Positions 49,952 through 58,776 of a stretch of 64,000 nucleotides of DNA are shown piece by piece. Origin of the DNA: Planctomycetota bacterium (lineage in GTDB: Bacteria > Planctomycetota > PLA2 > JAEUHO01); NCBI GenBank assembly GCA_028281445.1, contig JANQJW010000056.1, positions 1 to 64,000 on the forward strand, read 5' to 3'. The position numbers and the translations under genes were made by a program. Every line of letters starts with the position of its first letter. Position 1 is the stretch's first letter. The notes beneath the pieces are model-generated. The model made no database searches, was not told where the DNA came from, and saw only the letters and a list, made by a program, of their open reading frames with translations.

Positions 49952-52900
49952 CTACAGGAGGTCCTGCCACCTCTCGGGATAGCGCCCTTCGAGCTCGGCG
50001 ACGGCAAACGCCTGGCAGAGGCGGCGGGTTTCCGCCAGCTGATCGCCGCTCACATCGACCCCGACCTCCACGGCGTCTTCTCCCCAACCGGGATCGAGCA
50101 GCACGAGCCGGGCACCGGCCACGTCAGCACCGAGCACGCGCTCTGCCGCGAGGGCGTAGAGCCGCAGCTGCCAGGCGTAGTGGGCTGCGACGGACTCGGG
50201 CGTCGCAAAGCGAGCGCCGGCGCGGTTCGTCTTGTGGTCTACGATCCAGACGCCGTCCGACGAAGGTAGCCACAGGTCGATCGAGCCCTTCACGAGCAGC
50301 GCCTCGAAGCCCGCGACGGTCTGCCCTCGAGGGAACTTGATGCGGGCATGCAGCGCCACCTCGCGCCGCACGTCGTCACCGCCCGCGAGCGCGGCGCGCA
50401 TGCGCGTGCCGGTCCCGCAGCGCACGAATCGCCCCACCATCACGCGCGCGAGCTCGACGAAGCGCTCGTCGCCCCTCTCCTCTTCGCAGGCCGCGCGCAG
50501 GACGTCCTCGGGCACTGCGTCGTCGCCCGCCGTCAGCGCTTCGATCACCGCGTGGACGGCGCGCCCCACCGCAGCGCGGTCGAGGCCACCATCCGTGTCC
50601 GCTCCTTCGTCCCACGCTGCACGCACATCGGCGCGTCGTCCGGCTTCCGGATCCGGTGCGTCTTCGTGCATCGCCTCCGGGTCGCTCGACGGCGCATCCC
50701 ATGCGGCCGAGACCCGCTCGCGTGCGCCCGCGTTGATAACGCGATCGACATAGAACTGCTGCGGCGACGCGGCGAACGTCAGCAGCTCGGAGACGCTCAC
50801 GACGAAGCGCGTGTCCCCCAAAGGCGCCGTGGGATGCGCGGCGGGCGCCAGCAGGCGCGTAGCCTCCTCGAGCGCCTCGTCCGACGGCTCCCGCGCGTCC
50901 GCCACCGGGCCTTCGGGTTCCGACACCACGATCTCAGCTCCGTCGATCACCCGCACGGCGATGTGGGCGCCATCACGGTGCACGTCGTAGGTGCCGGGCT
51001 CGAACGGCGTGCCAAGGAACTCGAAGAGCTGGCGGCTCCAGTGGTTCGTCTTCGGTCCGCCGCGCGTCTTATGCGTCCCTTCGCACCAGCTCGAGATAAC
51101 GAGGTGCTCTTCCGCCCGCGTCATGGCCACGTAGAGCAGCCGCTGCTCCTCCTGCTCGCTGTCCGCAGTCCGCTGCTCGCGAATCGCCGCGTAGCCGCCC
51201 GATGCGCTGGAGACCCCTTCGAGCGGATCGCGGAAGCGCACGCCGACACCGGTCTCGCCGTCGAACTGGACGGCCGGCGGCGAGCCGCCGCCCGCGCTCC
51301 CGGCATCGGCGATGAACACCACCGGGTACTCGAGGCCCTTCGCTCCGTGGACGGTCGTGATGCGGACGACATCGTCGGACTCGCCTCCGATCGGGGCTTC
51401 CGCCTCCGGAGCCTCCTGCGCACGCAACGTCTCGAGATGCCGCAAGAGGTCTGCCAGGCCGCGGCGCCCGCCGTGATCGAGACGCCGGGCGGTCTCGATC
51501 GCCTTGCGGAGGTTGGCCGCCCTGCGGTCGCCGCCCTCGCAAAGCAGCGCGTACTCCAGGAGTCCGAGCTCGCCCAGCGCCATGTCCACCGCGTCGGCGA
51601 GCGAGCCGGTCGCCGCTTCGACCTGCAGCGCCTGCAGCGTCCGAATGGCGTGGGCGTGGGGTCCACCGGCGTCGGCATGCGCGCACATGCGCTCCCACGG
51701 CGTGCCTTCGCCCTCGGAGAACCAAGCGAAGAGCTCCTCATCCGCGGCTGCCATCGCGGGGCCGGTCGCGGTGCAGGCGAGCGCGAAGGTGTCGAGCGGA
51801 TTGTGCACGGCGCGCAGGATGTGCACGAGATCCTCGATCTCCTCGGCCTTGAAGAAGCCGGCGCTCTTCTGCGTGAGATACGGGATGCCGCGCGCGGCCA
51901 GGGCGGCTTCGTACGTCGCCAGCTTGTAGTGCGGGGCGGCTCGAAAGAGGATCGCGATGTCGCGATACCGGACCGGACCCTCGGCGTCGGGGTCGAGCCG
52001 CGGCGTGCCAACGAGCTCTTCGATGCGACGTGCGATCCACGCCGCCTCCAGTGCCCGCGAGTCACGCGCGTGCGTGCCTTTCCCGGTGTCGACCATGACG
52101 TACTCGAGCGGCGCCTCCGTTGCCGGCAAGAACGTCGCGGCTGCTTCGAGCGGCTCGTAGACCACCCCGGCTGCGTCATTCGCGAAGAGGCCAGCGTTGA
52201 GTGCGTTGATGCCGGCGACGAGCTCCGGGCACGCGCGGTAGGACGCGTTCATCGCGTGGCACCCGCGGGGGCCGAGCCGCTCGCGCTCGCGGAGGATCAC
52301 CGACACGTCGGCGCCGCGGAACCCGTAGATGCTCTGCTTCGGGTCACCGACCGAGAACTGCGTCGCGTTCGCGCGCAGCAGCTCGAGGATCTCGGCCTGC
52401 AGCGGGTTCGTGTCCTGGTACTCATCGACGAGGAGGGCGCGCGGCGCGAGGTCCAGGGGATGTCCGGAGTCCGCAGCGCGCTGAAGCAGGTTGCGTGCGA
52501 ACCACTCCAGGTCGTTGAAGTCGAGCGCCGAGCGCTCGTGCTTCAAGCGGGCGTAGGTCTCCTCGTACGCCACGAGCACCTCACGCAGGTCCGGCAGGAA
52601 CACCGCGTCCCCCCATGCGTCCAGCAGCGCCTCACACAAGCGTTCGAGCGCGGTCTCCAGTCCCTTGCGCGGATTCGTGTACGCCCGCTTGCGCGGTCCC
52701 TTGAGCGCCTCGACAGCGGCCGACAACGCGACGGCGCGGAACGGATCGACGTCTGCCCCCGCCTCCAGGCCGGCGACCAGAGCGCCGAGCCGCGCGACCG
52801 TGGCCGCATGCAGGCCCTGGCGCTCCGGCTCCAGGAATCCACCGACGTTCGCGAAGGCCTCGGCCGCAGCCAGGACATCGCCCGTCGCCGCAGGATTCGC

Positions 52901-53452
52901 CGCCGTGCCGCGATGCCAGACGACCTGCTCCGGTCGCACCCCTGCAGACCGCAGCTCATCGAGCGACTGCTGCAGCACCTCGCGCGGCGCATGCCCGATG
53001 AGGTCGAAGACACGCATCAGGGTGGGGCGCTTCTCCTGGATCGCACGCTCCGCGAGGTCGGCGGCGTCGTCGCGCAGGAGCTTCGCCTCCACGGCGTCGA
53101 GCACCTGGAATCCCGGATCGAGGCGCGCCTCGACGGCGTGCTGGCGTAGCAGCGCCGCACAGAACGCATGGATCGTGCTGATCGGCGCGAATTCGACGTC
53201 GCCCAGGTCGGACGCGCGGCCGCGCGCGCGAAACAACCCGGCGATGCGGGATCGCATCTGCCCCGCCGCCTTCTCCGTAAACGTGAGCGCGGCGAGTCGC
53301 CGCATGGGAACGTCATGCTCGAGGACCGTGTGGACGTAGCGTTCCGAGAGCACACGTGTCTTGCCCGAGCCCGCGCCGGCGGTCACAAGCGCATCGGCGA
53401 GCTCGTGCTCGACGGCGCGACGTTGGACCTCGGAGAGCGGCGGGAGCGTCAT
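49952..53452 (-). CDS. addA: AddA-like helicase-nuclease subunit
   Basis: A 1166-residue UvrD/RecB-type superfamily 1 helicase with a C-terminal nuclease. Walker A is ALVTAGAGSGKTRVLSERYV (Lys-31). Motif II reads LLVDEYQDTNPLQAEILEL, and VGDPKQSIYGFRGAD is motif III. Motif V/VI is in ITTVHGAKGLEYPVVFIADA and LLYVAMTRAEEHL. The PD-(D/E)XK nuclease is seen as GSIDLWLPSSDGVWIVDHKT. With AddB it resects double-strand breaks and degrades foreign linear DNA until a Chi site is met. The start at 53452 overlaps the addB stop (ATGA), indicating coupling. Confidence 0.9.
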   Translation of the reverse strand: MTLPPLSEVQRRAVEHELADALVTAGAGSGKTRVLSERYVHTVLEHDVPMRRLAALTFTEKAAGQMRSRIAGLFRARGRASDLGDVEFAPISTIHAFCAALLRQHAVEARLDPGFQVLDAVEAKLLRDDAADLAERAIQEKRPTLMRVFDLIGHAPREVLQQSLDELRSAGVRPEQVVWHRGTAANPAATGDVLAAAEAFANVGGFLEPERQGLHAATVARLGALVAGLEAGADVDPFRAVALSAAVEALKGPRKRAYTNPRKGLETALERLCEALLDAWGDAVFLPDLREVLVAYEETYARLKHERSALDFNDLEWFARNLLQRAADSGHPLDLAPRALLVDEYQDTNPLQAEILELLRANATQFSVGDPKQSIYGFRGADVSVILRERERLGPRGCHAMNASYRACPELVAGINALNAGLFANDAAGVVYEPLEAAATFLPATEAPLEYVMVDTGKGTHARDSRALEAAWIARRIEELVGTPRLDPDAEGPVRYRDIAILFRAAPHYKLATYEAALAARGIPYLTQKSAGFFKAEEIEDLVHILRAVHNPLDTFALACTATGPAMAAADEELFAWFSEGEGTPWERMCAHADAGGPHAHAIRTLQALQVEAATGSLADAVDMALGELGLLEYALLCEGGDRRAANLRKAIETARRLDHGGRRGLADLLRHLETLRAQEAPEAEAPIGGESDDVVRITTVHGAKGLEYPVVFIADAGSAGGGSPPAVQFDGETGVGVRFRDPLEGVSSASGGYAAIREQRTADSEQEEQRLLYVAMTRAEEHLVISSWCEGTHKTRGGPKTNHWSRQLFEFLGTPFEPGTYDVHRDGAHIAVRVIDGAEIVVSEPEGPVADAREPSDEALEEATRLLAPAAHPTAPLGDTRFVVSVSELLTFAASPQQFYVDRVINAGARERVSAAWDAPSSDPEAMHEDAPDPEAGRRADVRAAWDEGADTDGGLDRAAVGRAVHAVIEALTAGDDAVPEDVLRAACEEERGDERFVELARVMVGRFVRCGTGTRMRAALAGGDDVRREVALHARIKFPRGQTVAGFEALLVKGSIDLWLPSSDGVWIVDHKTNRAGARFATPESVAAHYAWQLRLYALAAERVLGADVAGARLVLLDPGWGEDAVEVGVDVSGDQLAETRRLCQAFAVAELEGRYPERWQDLL

Positions 53453-56400
53453 GCCTCCTCCCCTCCACGCCGAATCCAGGGCATGTCCGGACGGCAGACG
53501 TGGCGCCAGGGGCACGCGTCCTTGTCGTTGTCGTCGCCCCAGCATGTCGCTTCCTTGGGGCTGCGCTCTCGTGCGCCGGCACGGGCCGCTCGCACCGCGA
53601 TCGCTGCTCTGTCCTCGGCGCCTTCGATGCGCTCCCGGAACGCCGTGTGGTTGTCGACAACGACCGTCTGCGTCTCACGCCGACCGGTGAACAGCGAGTC
53701 AGCGTCCGCATCGTGAATGATGCGACGTGCGCGGGCGAGGCCAGCCATCCACTCGAGACCGACGACCTCGACGTCCTCCATGACCTCGAGTGCGCGCGCG
53801 TAGAGGGGCAGCTGCAGGTCTACGCCGTCGCGACCACGCCTGAAGCCGCGCTCCGCGCTCGACCCGGAACGCTTGTAGTCGATGACGGAGGCGCGCTTCC
53901 CCGCCCGGTCTACGCGATCGATGCGGCCGCTGAGCCGGAAGCGCGTGTCCTCGGGTCCCAGAGCAATGGCGCGGTCTCCTCGGAAGTCGAGCTCGATCCC
54001 CTCGGGCCAGGGCGCCAGCGCGCTCTCGACGGTCGCCTCGCGATCACGGAGTAGATCGACCGCGCGGCGAATCTCGGAGCGCAGCAGCTCTGCATCGAAT
54101 CCGCGCGCGCCGACGTGTGCGACCGCCGCATCGGCAAGCGCATCCGATGTGGCCTGCTCGTCCTCCATGGCCAGCTCGAAGGCCTTGTGCAACGCGGTCC
54201 CGTGCGCGCGCAGATCGAACACCGGCCCGTCGAGCGCAAGGTCGTCTTCCGGCACGTTGGCGACGTAGGACAGGAAGAACCGGCGCGGACAGACAACCGC
54301 ATGATTGAGCGCGGAGACCGACACGACCTCCGTCTCGCGCCGGAACCGCTTCAGCATGCGCTCGCGCAGCGCGGGGTCCGCAACGGCGCCAACCGCGCGC
54401 CGGTGATTGACGGCAACCCGGCGGGGTACCGGACTCGCCGAGACACGTTGAATGGCTCTCGCGAGATCGCGGTCTTCGGCTGACACCGTGCGCCGGTGCG
54501 TACACCAGGGGCCGAGGCGCGCAGCGGCATAGCGACGCCAGTCGCGCGCGTCGAAGCACTCGTCGTAGCGCCTCGCAACCCGGCCGGGGGCCAGCGACGC
54601 ACGCTTGGCAGTCGGCTCCACCACCGTCTCCAGCTCGCGCAGGAAAAACGAAGGCTCACGCGGGCCGCCCTTGTCGTCATAGGCGCGGCGGGCAAGGTAG
54701 AGTCGCTGCTTCGCGCGCGTGACAGCGCCGTAGAAGAGCCGGCGCTCGCGCGCTTCGCGATCGCGCGCCAGGGGAAGTCGGAGCCTGTCGTCGGTCTTGC
54801 GCAGCGCCTTGCGGTCGGTGTCGCGCAGCAACACGTCTTCGCGCGGACGCAGGGGGAACATCCCCTCTTCGAGCCCGATCACGACGACCAGGGGCAGCTC
54901 CCAGAACCGCGCCTCCTCGGCGTCCATGAGCGTGACGGCGTCCAGCCGCCGGTCCGGCATGCGGATCGTGGTCCGCTCGAGCGCATCGCCCAGCTCGTGC
55001 ACGGCCTCGCGCGCGCTGCGCGCACCGCCGACCCCCGTGCGTTCCGCAGCGCCGCGCAACAGCCCGAGGATGCCTTCGAGGCGCGTGCGTGCGGCGGCGG
55101 CCTCTGCCAGACGCACGTCGTGTGCCCGGTCGAGCGGCCGGCCGGCGGTGTCAAACCCGGAGGGCGCGGGCAGCGGCGCCAGCGAGACGATCGCGTCGGC
55201 GAGCGCGTCGTAGACGGCAAGCGAACCGGACGCCTGCGCGATCGCGTCGCGAGCGGCGCCCACCTCGGCCGCGACATGCGCCAGCGCTTGGGGGACGGCC
55301 GCGGTGAACGCGGCGAGGTCGGCCGGCATCCCGCGCTTGCGCAAGTCCATGTCCCATGCGTCCACGTGCCCCGCCTGCTCGGCGTCTCTGTGAAAGAGCG
55401 CACGCCACCGCAACCACTCGATCAGCCCACGCGCAGAGAAGTGCCCTGCCTCCGTATCGCCTGCGATCACGCCGAGCGGACCGCGCAGCGCACGGACGAG
55501 CGGCCGGCTCGCGAGCACGTCACCCGCTCCGACGACGCGAAGGGGCACACCGATGCGCCCGAACGCGCTCTCGATGCGCGGCGCCTGCTCGTCGAGGCGG
55601 CGTGCGATGACACCGACGTCGCGCCACCCGCGCACCCCCGCGACCTCGCCGCTCTGGACGACGCGCCGCACCGTGCGCGCCACCGTCTCCGCCTCGTCCT
55701 CGGCGTCTCCGGCCACGAGCATCTGCACGGCGTCCGCGCCGTCGAGCGCCGGGCGCTGCGGGCCGAAGAGCCCGCTTGCGAGCCGGGCCAGCGGACCACC
55801 GCGCGCTCGCACCAACTCGCCAAGCGGCTCCTCGATGAAGCCACCTCGAAGCAGGCGATCACGGGAAGCCGAAGAGCCCTTGAACAGGCCGGTGCGTGCC
55901 GGATCCCACGGCAAGGTCACCAACACCTCGCCACCGGTCGCGGCGACGCGGTCGGCCAGGGCTTCGAGGATGCGCTCTTCGACGCGCGTGAAGTCGTCGA
56001 AGCCGTCGACGGCGAGCAGCGTCGGGGGATCGCGCGGGGGATGCTGTTCCAGCTCGTCGACGAGCCGTCGCAGCGTGTCTTCGTGATCGGCCAGGCCCGC
56101 GCGCTCGAGCAGATCCTCGTAGCACTCGAAAACCTCGAGGAACGCATCGAGCTTCACGCGGGACGCCGCGCCGACGTTCGCTCGGGATCCCGCGAGCTTC
56201 TCGCGCACCTCACCGCCCTCGAGCCCGGTCTGCTTCAGCTCCTTGACGAGCCGCAGCAAGTGCGCGCGAAAGCCGGGGCGGTCACGGATCTCCTGGAAGG
56301 GCTCCACCTCACGCTGGCGCAGCGCCTCCTCCATGAGCCGGTCGCGCTCCTCGGCACTCGGGAGCGCGCGGACGCGGAAGCCGCGCAGGAAGCGCTCGCC

Positions 56401-56637
56401 GGCGGATGTAAACGTCGCGAACGGCGTGTCGACGATGCCCCGCACGTCCCAACGCGAGAGCGCCACGCGCTTGACGTGGTTGACCTGCGCGTAGGTCGGC
56501 AGAATCAGCAGGGTGCGCGAAGCGGCGCCGGTCGTGGCAGCCTGCCGGACGCGCTCCAGCGCCGCGTGCGTCTTGCCGCTGCCCGCCGGCCCGGTGACCA
56601 GGCGCAGGCGGGCGGGGGCGAAGAGATCGAGCTGCAT
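53449..56637 (-). CDS. addB: AddB-like exonuclease subunit
   Basis: A 1062-residue partner of AddA. An N-terminal Walker A is present (VTGPAGSGKTHAALERVR, Lys-22), although the helicase motifs are degenerate as in AddB. The C-terminal PD-(D/E)XK nuclease shows RIDRVDRAGKRASVIDYKRS. It is framed by cysteines that match the AddB iron-sulfur staple: Cys in HAVVCPRRFFLS, then a cluster in TCWGDDNDKDACPWRHVCRP. The start at ATG 56637 is followed directly by MQLDLFAPARLRLVTG. It is the first gene of a six-gene minus-strand run. Order and overlap with addA are the usual arrangement. Confidence 0.86.
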   Translation of the reverse strand: MQLDLFAPARLRLVTGPAGSGKTHAALERVRQAATTGAASRTLLILPTYAQVNHVKRVALSRWDVRGIVDTPFATFTSAGERFLRGFRVRALPSAEERDRLMEEALRQREVEPFQEIRDRPGFRAHLLRLVKELKQTGLEGGEVREKLAGSRANVGAASRVKLDAFLEVFECYEDLLERAGLADHEDTLRRLVDELEQHPPRDPPTLLAVDGFDDFTRVEERILEALADRVAATGGEVLVTLPWDPARTGLFKGSSASRDRLLRGGFIEEPLGELVRARGGPLARLASGLFGPQRPALDGADAVQMLVAGDAEDEAETVARTVRRVVQSGEVAGVRGWRDVGVIARRLDEQAPRIESAFGRIGVPLRVVGAGDVLASRPLVRALRGPLGVIAGDTEAGHFSARGLIEWLRWRALFHRDAEQAGHVDAWDMDLRKRGMPADLAAFTAAVPQALAHVAAEVGAARDAIAQASGSLAVYDALADAIVSLAPLPAPSGFDTAGRPLDRAHDVRLAEAAAARTRLEGILGLLRGAAERTGVGGARSAREAVHELGDALERTTIRMPDRRLDAVTLMDAEEARFWELPLVVVIGLEEGMFPLRPREDVLLRDTDRKALRKTDDRLRLPLARDREARERRLFYGAVTRAKQRLYLARRAYDDKGGPREPSFFLRELETVVEPTAKRASLAPGRVARRYDECFDARDWRRYAAARLGPWCTHRRTVSAEDRDLARAIQRVSASPVPRRVAVNHRRAVGAVADPALRERMLKRFRRETEVVSVSALNHAVVCPRRFFLSYVANVPEDDLALDGPVFDLRAHGTALHKAFELAMEDEQATSDALADAAVAHVGARGFDAELLRSEIRRAVDLLRDREATVESALAPWPEGIELDFRGDRAIALGPEDTRFRLSGRIDRVDRAGKRASVIDYKRSGSSAERGFRRGRDGVDLQLPLYARALEVMEDVEVVGLEWMAGLARARRIIHDADADSLFTGRRETQTVVVDNHTAFRERIEGAEDRAAIAVRAARAGARERSPKEATCWGDDNDKDACPWRHVCRPDMPWIRRGGEEA

Positions 56638-56672
56638 GGGCACACAGGGAGGAGTGACCGGCGGCACGCCGG

Positions 56673-56733
56673 GGGGCGGCAAGCTACCCGTGGGAGGGGA
56701 CGTCCGGCGCCCGGCTGCGTAGCTTGCCGCCCC
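56673..56733. repeat. Perfect 15-base inverted repeat in the addB / ketoacyl-synthase gap
   Basis: GGGGCGGCAAGCTAC at 56673-56687 faces its exact reverse complement at 56719-56733, with a 31-base spacer. It lies in the 151-base divergent promoter gap. The plus-strand arm is followed by TTTGTG, too short a T-run for a confident terminator. It may be an operator, a transcript hairpin or a REP-like unit. Confidence 0.75.
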
Positions 56734-56788
56734 TTTGTGCGACCGGTAGGCTGCTCCAAGGTCGAACCGAGAACCAGGAGCGAAGGCG

Positions 56789-57997
56789 GTGCCTGCGGAA
56801 TTCAATCGCAATGTGACGATCAGCGGCACGGGCTCGTGCCTGCCCGAGCGCGTGATCGACAACGACACGCTCGCGGAGATGGTCCAGGGCTACGACGCGG
56901 AGCGCTCGGGCGACTTCGGCGCCTGGGTCGACCAGGTGACCCACGTCCACGAGCGGCGCTTCTGCAACTTCGAGACGCGCTCTTCGGACCTGGCGCTCGT
57001 CGCCTCGCGGGAAGCCCTCGCCGTCGCCGGCCTCGAGCCGCGCGACCTCGGGCTGATCATCTACGCCTCCTTCACGCCGAGTCAGGACATCCCCGGCGAC
57101 CACTGCCTGCTCGCCGAGGAGCTCGGGGCCACGAACACGCCGACCTTCAACCTGATGGCGGCGTGCGCCGGATCGATCTACGGCGTGGCGATGGCGTGGT
57201 CGTCGGTCGCTTCGGGTCTCTACGACCACGTGCTCGTGGTGGGCTCCGAGACCATCAGCAAGGCGCTCAACTTCCACGACCCGATCACGTCGATCATCTT
57301 CGGCGACGGCGCAGGAGCGGCCATCGTCTCCCGGCGCAACGGCGATGACAACGGCGGCATGGTCCCGCCGTACATGACCTTCAAGTACAGCCCGCGCAAC
57401 ATCAGCCTGGCCAACAGCAACATCCCCATCGACGTGAGTCGCTTCCCCGACCGCGAGATCCAGCCCGGCGTGCAGCTCGTCGAGCAGGCGCTGGTCGAGA
57501 TGGAAAGCGGTCCGAACGTGTTGCGCACGGCCGTGCTGAACATGTCCGAGTGCGCCGCGCGCTGTCTCGGGTACGACCGGCGCGCGCTGAAGAAGGGCGA
57601 TCCCGGCCTCGTGGAGCTGCTCTCCAACTCGCGCATCGTGCCGCACCAGGCGAACGGCCGCATCGTGGACGGCCTGGCAGATCGTCTCGGCGTGTCCTCC
57701 GATCAGATGATCCGCACGCTGTACCGCTACGGGAACATCTCGGCAGCAAGCAACCTTGTGGCGCTCGACTACGGCATCCGCCACGGCTCGATGGAGCGTG
57801 TGCTCGACGACGACGGCAATGTGATCGAGATTCGCGAGAACGAGAACGCCCGGATCCAGGAAGGCGAGCTGGTGTTGCTGCCTTCGATCGGGGGCGGCTA
57901 CCTGATGGGGTGCGTCGGCTTCATCGCCGAGCCCCAGCTCCTGAGCGCGCGCGACCGCGCTCCGGTGGGCGCCGCGGCGGGCAACGGGTCCCTGTAG
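56789..57997 (+). CDS. Beta-ketoacyl-ACP synthase III-like protein
   Basis: A 402-residue thiolase-fold condensing enzyme of the FabH type. Cys-126 in FNLMAACAGSIYGVAM is the acyl-accepting nucleophile. His in RIVPHQANGRIVDGL and Asn in YRYGNISAASN complete the Cys-His-Asn triad. DGAGAAIV and GGGYLMGCVGF are further family blocks. It is about 75 residues longer than housekeeping FabH. The extra parts lie around TFKYSPRNISLANSNIPID and near the C-terminus, so it may make a special lipid, ketone or olefin precursor. The start is GTG 56789, eight bases after AGGAG; no ATG fits. It is divergent from addB, and the phosphatase gene converges on it. Confidence 0.85.
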   Translation: MPAEFNRNVTISGTGSCLPERVIDNDTLAEMVQGYDAERSGDFGAWVDQVTHVHERRFCNFETRSSDLALVASREALAVAGLEPRDLGLIIYASFTPSQDIPGDHCLLAEELGATNTPTFNLMAACAGSIYGVAMAWSSVASGLYDHVLVVGSETISKALNFHDPITSIIFGDGAGAAIVSRRNGDDNGGMVPPYMTFKYSPRNISLANSNIPIDVSRFPDREIQPGVQLVEQALVEMESGPNVLRTAVLNMSECAARCLGYDRRALKKGDPGLVELLSNSRIVPHQANGRIVDGLADRLGVSSDQMIRTLYRYGNISAASNLVALDYGIRHGSMERVLDDDGNVIEIRENENARIQEGELVLLPSIGGGYLMGCVGFIAEPQLLSARDRAPVGAAAGNGSL

Positions 57998-58003
57998 TCA
58001 ACT

Positions 58004-58152
58004 CTCCGCAGAGACGCAGAGGCACGGAGCGGAGCCCGCTTGCGGCAGACGCCCTCCTTGAACCACAGCCCGGGTTTGCAGGCGCCGATCGACCAATACC
58101 GGCGGTGCGGCGGACACCGGAGGTCGCTCTGCGCCTCTATGCCTCCGCGGAG
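58004..58152. repeat. Imperfect inverted repeat between convergent genes
   Basis: Two 26-base arms, 58004-58029 and 58127-58152, are reverse complements at 20 of 26 positions by hand count. Core blocks are CTCCGC, GAG and AGAGGC. The 97-base centre holds no gene that I can support. The arms resemble the interspersed CTCTGCGTCTCTGCGG-type repeats common in GC-rich genomes, and the site fills the gap between two converging genes. Confidence 0.65.
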
Positions 58153-58155
58153 GAA

Positions 58156-58758
58156 CTACTTCTTCGAGGCGCGCTCCCTGCGCGGCACGTAGTCGCGGAT
58201 GAACTCGTGGATAAGGGGATAGTCCTCCTGCAGGTTGCGACCCCAGCTCTCCACGCGGCGTAAAGCCCGGCCGGCGTCCTCGCCCATGTACTCCCGGCGC
58301 CACAGCCCCTCGAGCGCAGCACTGCGAATGGAGCCGTGATAGCAGTGAACGAGCAGCGGGCGGTTCTTCTCATCGTCCATCACCGCGAGCAGTTCCTCGA
58401 TCTGCTCGGGTGACGGCGGCGTACCGGCATCCAGCGGGATGTCGAGGAGCCGGATGCCCTTGTCCTTGGCCGCGGCCTGCTCTTCCTCGTACCAGCCCGG
58501 ATACGGGAAGGTCGACGTGCGCTCCCCCACCGTCCGTAGGTTCACGATCGTCTTGATGCCGTAGTCGTCGATGACCTCGCGCCACTCGTCGCCGGTGAGC
58601 TGGCTCGAACGATAGAACTGGCCCTTCTCCACGGTGCGGAAGTGCCAGTACGGCAGGTTGTGGTCGACGTAGTACGCCGCCGCGATTCCGCCGAGGATCA
58701 GGACGATCACCGCCACGGCGGCGAGCGAACGCTTGCGCGCGAGGAAGAAGCGCTTCAT
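58156..58758 (-). CDS. Membrane-anchored CX5R protein phosphatase
   Basis: A 200-residue protein with a basic N-terminus and one transmembrane helix (about residues 11-30), so the enzyme domain is probably outside the cytoplasm. The tyrosine/dual-specificity phosphatase loop is VHCYHGSIRS with catalytic Cys-139 and Arg-145. An upstream Asp in LLDIPLDAGTPPSPEQ could be the general acid. FYRSSQLTGDEWREVIDDYG and IVNLRTVGER match the secreted DSP/DUF442-like group. It lies 18 bases downstream of the HEAT-PDZ gene on the same strand. Confidence 0.82.
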   Translation of the reverse strand: MKRFFLARKRSLAAVAVIVLILGGIAAAYYVDHNLPYWHFRTVEKGQFYRSSQLTGDEWREVIDDYGIKTIVNLRTVGERTSTFPYPGWYEEEQAAAKDKGIRLLDIPLDAGTPPSPEQIEELLAVMDDEKNRPLLVHCYHGSIRSAALEGLWRREYMGEDAGRALRRVESWGRNLQEDYPLIHEFIRDYVPRRERASKK

Positions 58759-58776
58759 GGCCGAGAGGCTATCGAC

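Noticed and set aside
56673..56740. Intrinsic terminator at the 15-base inverted repeat
   Set aside because: The loop is 31 bases and the following T-run is only three bases, in a divergent promoter gap where no transcript should end.
50348..57348. Very long plus-strand open frames opposite addA and addB
   Set aside because: Shadows of genes with full helicase and nuclease motifs; the tail of one overlaps the FabH-like gene out of frame.
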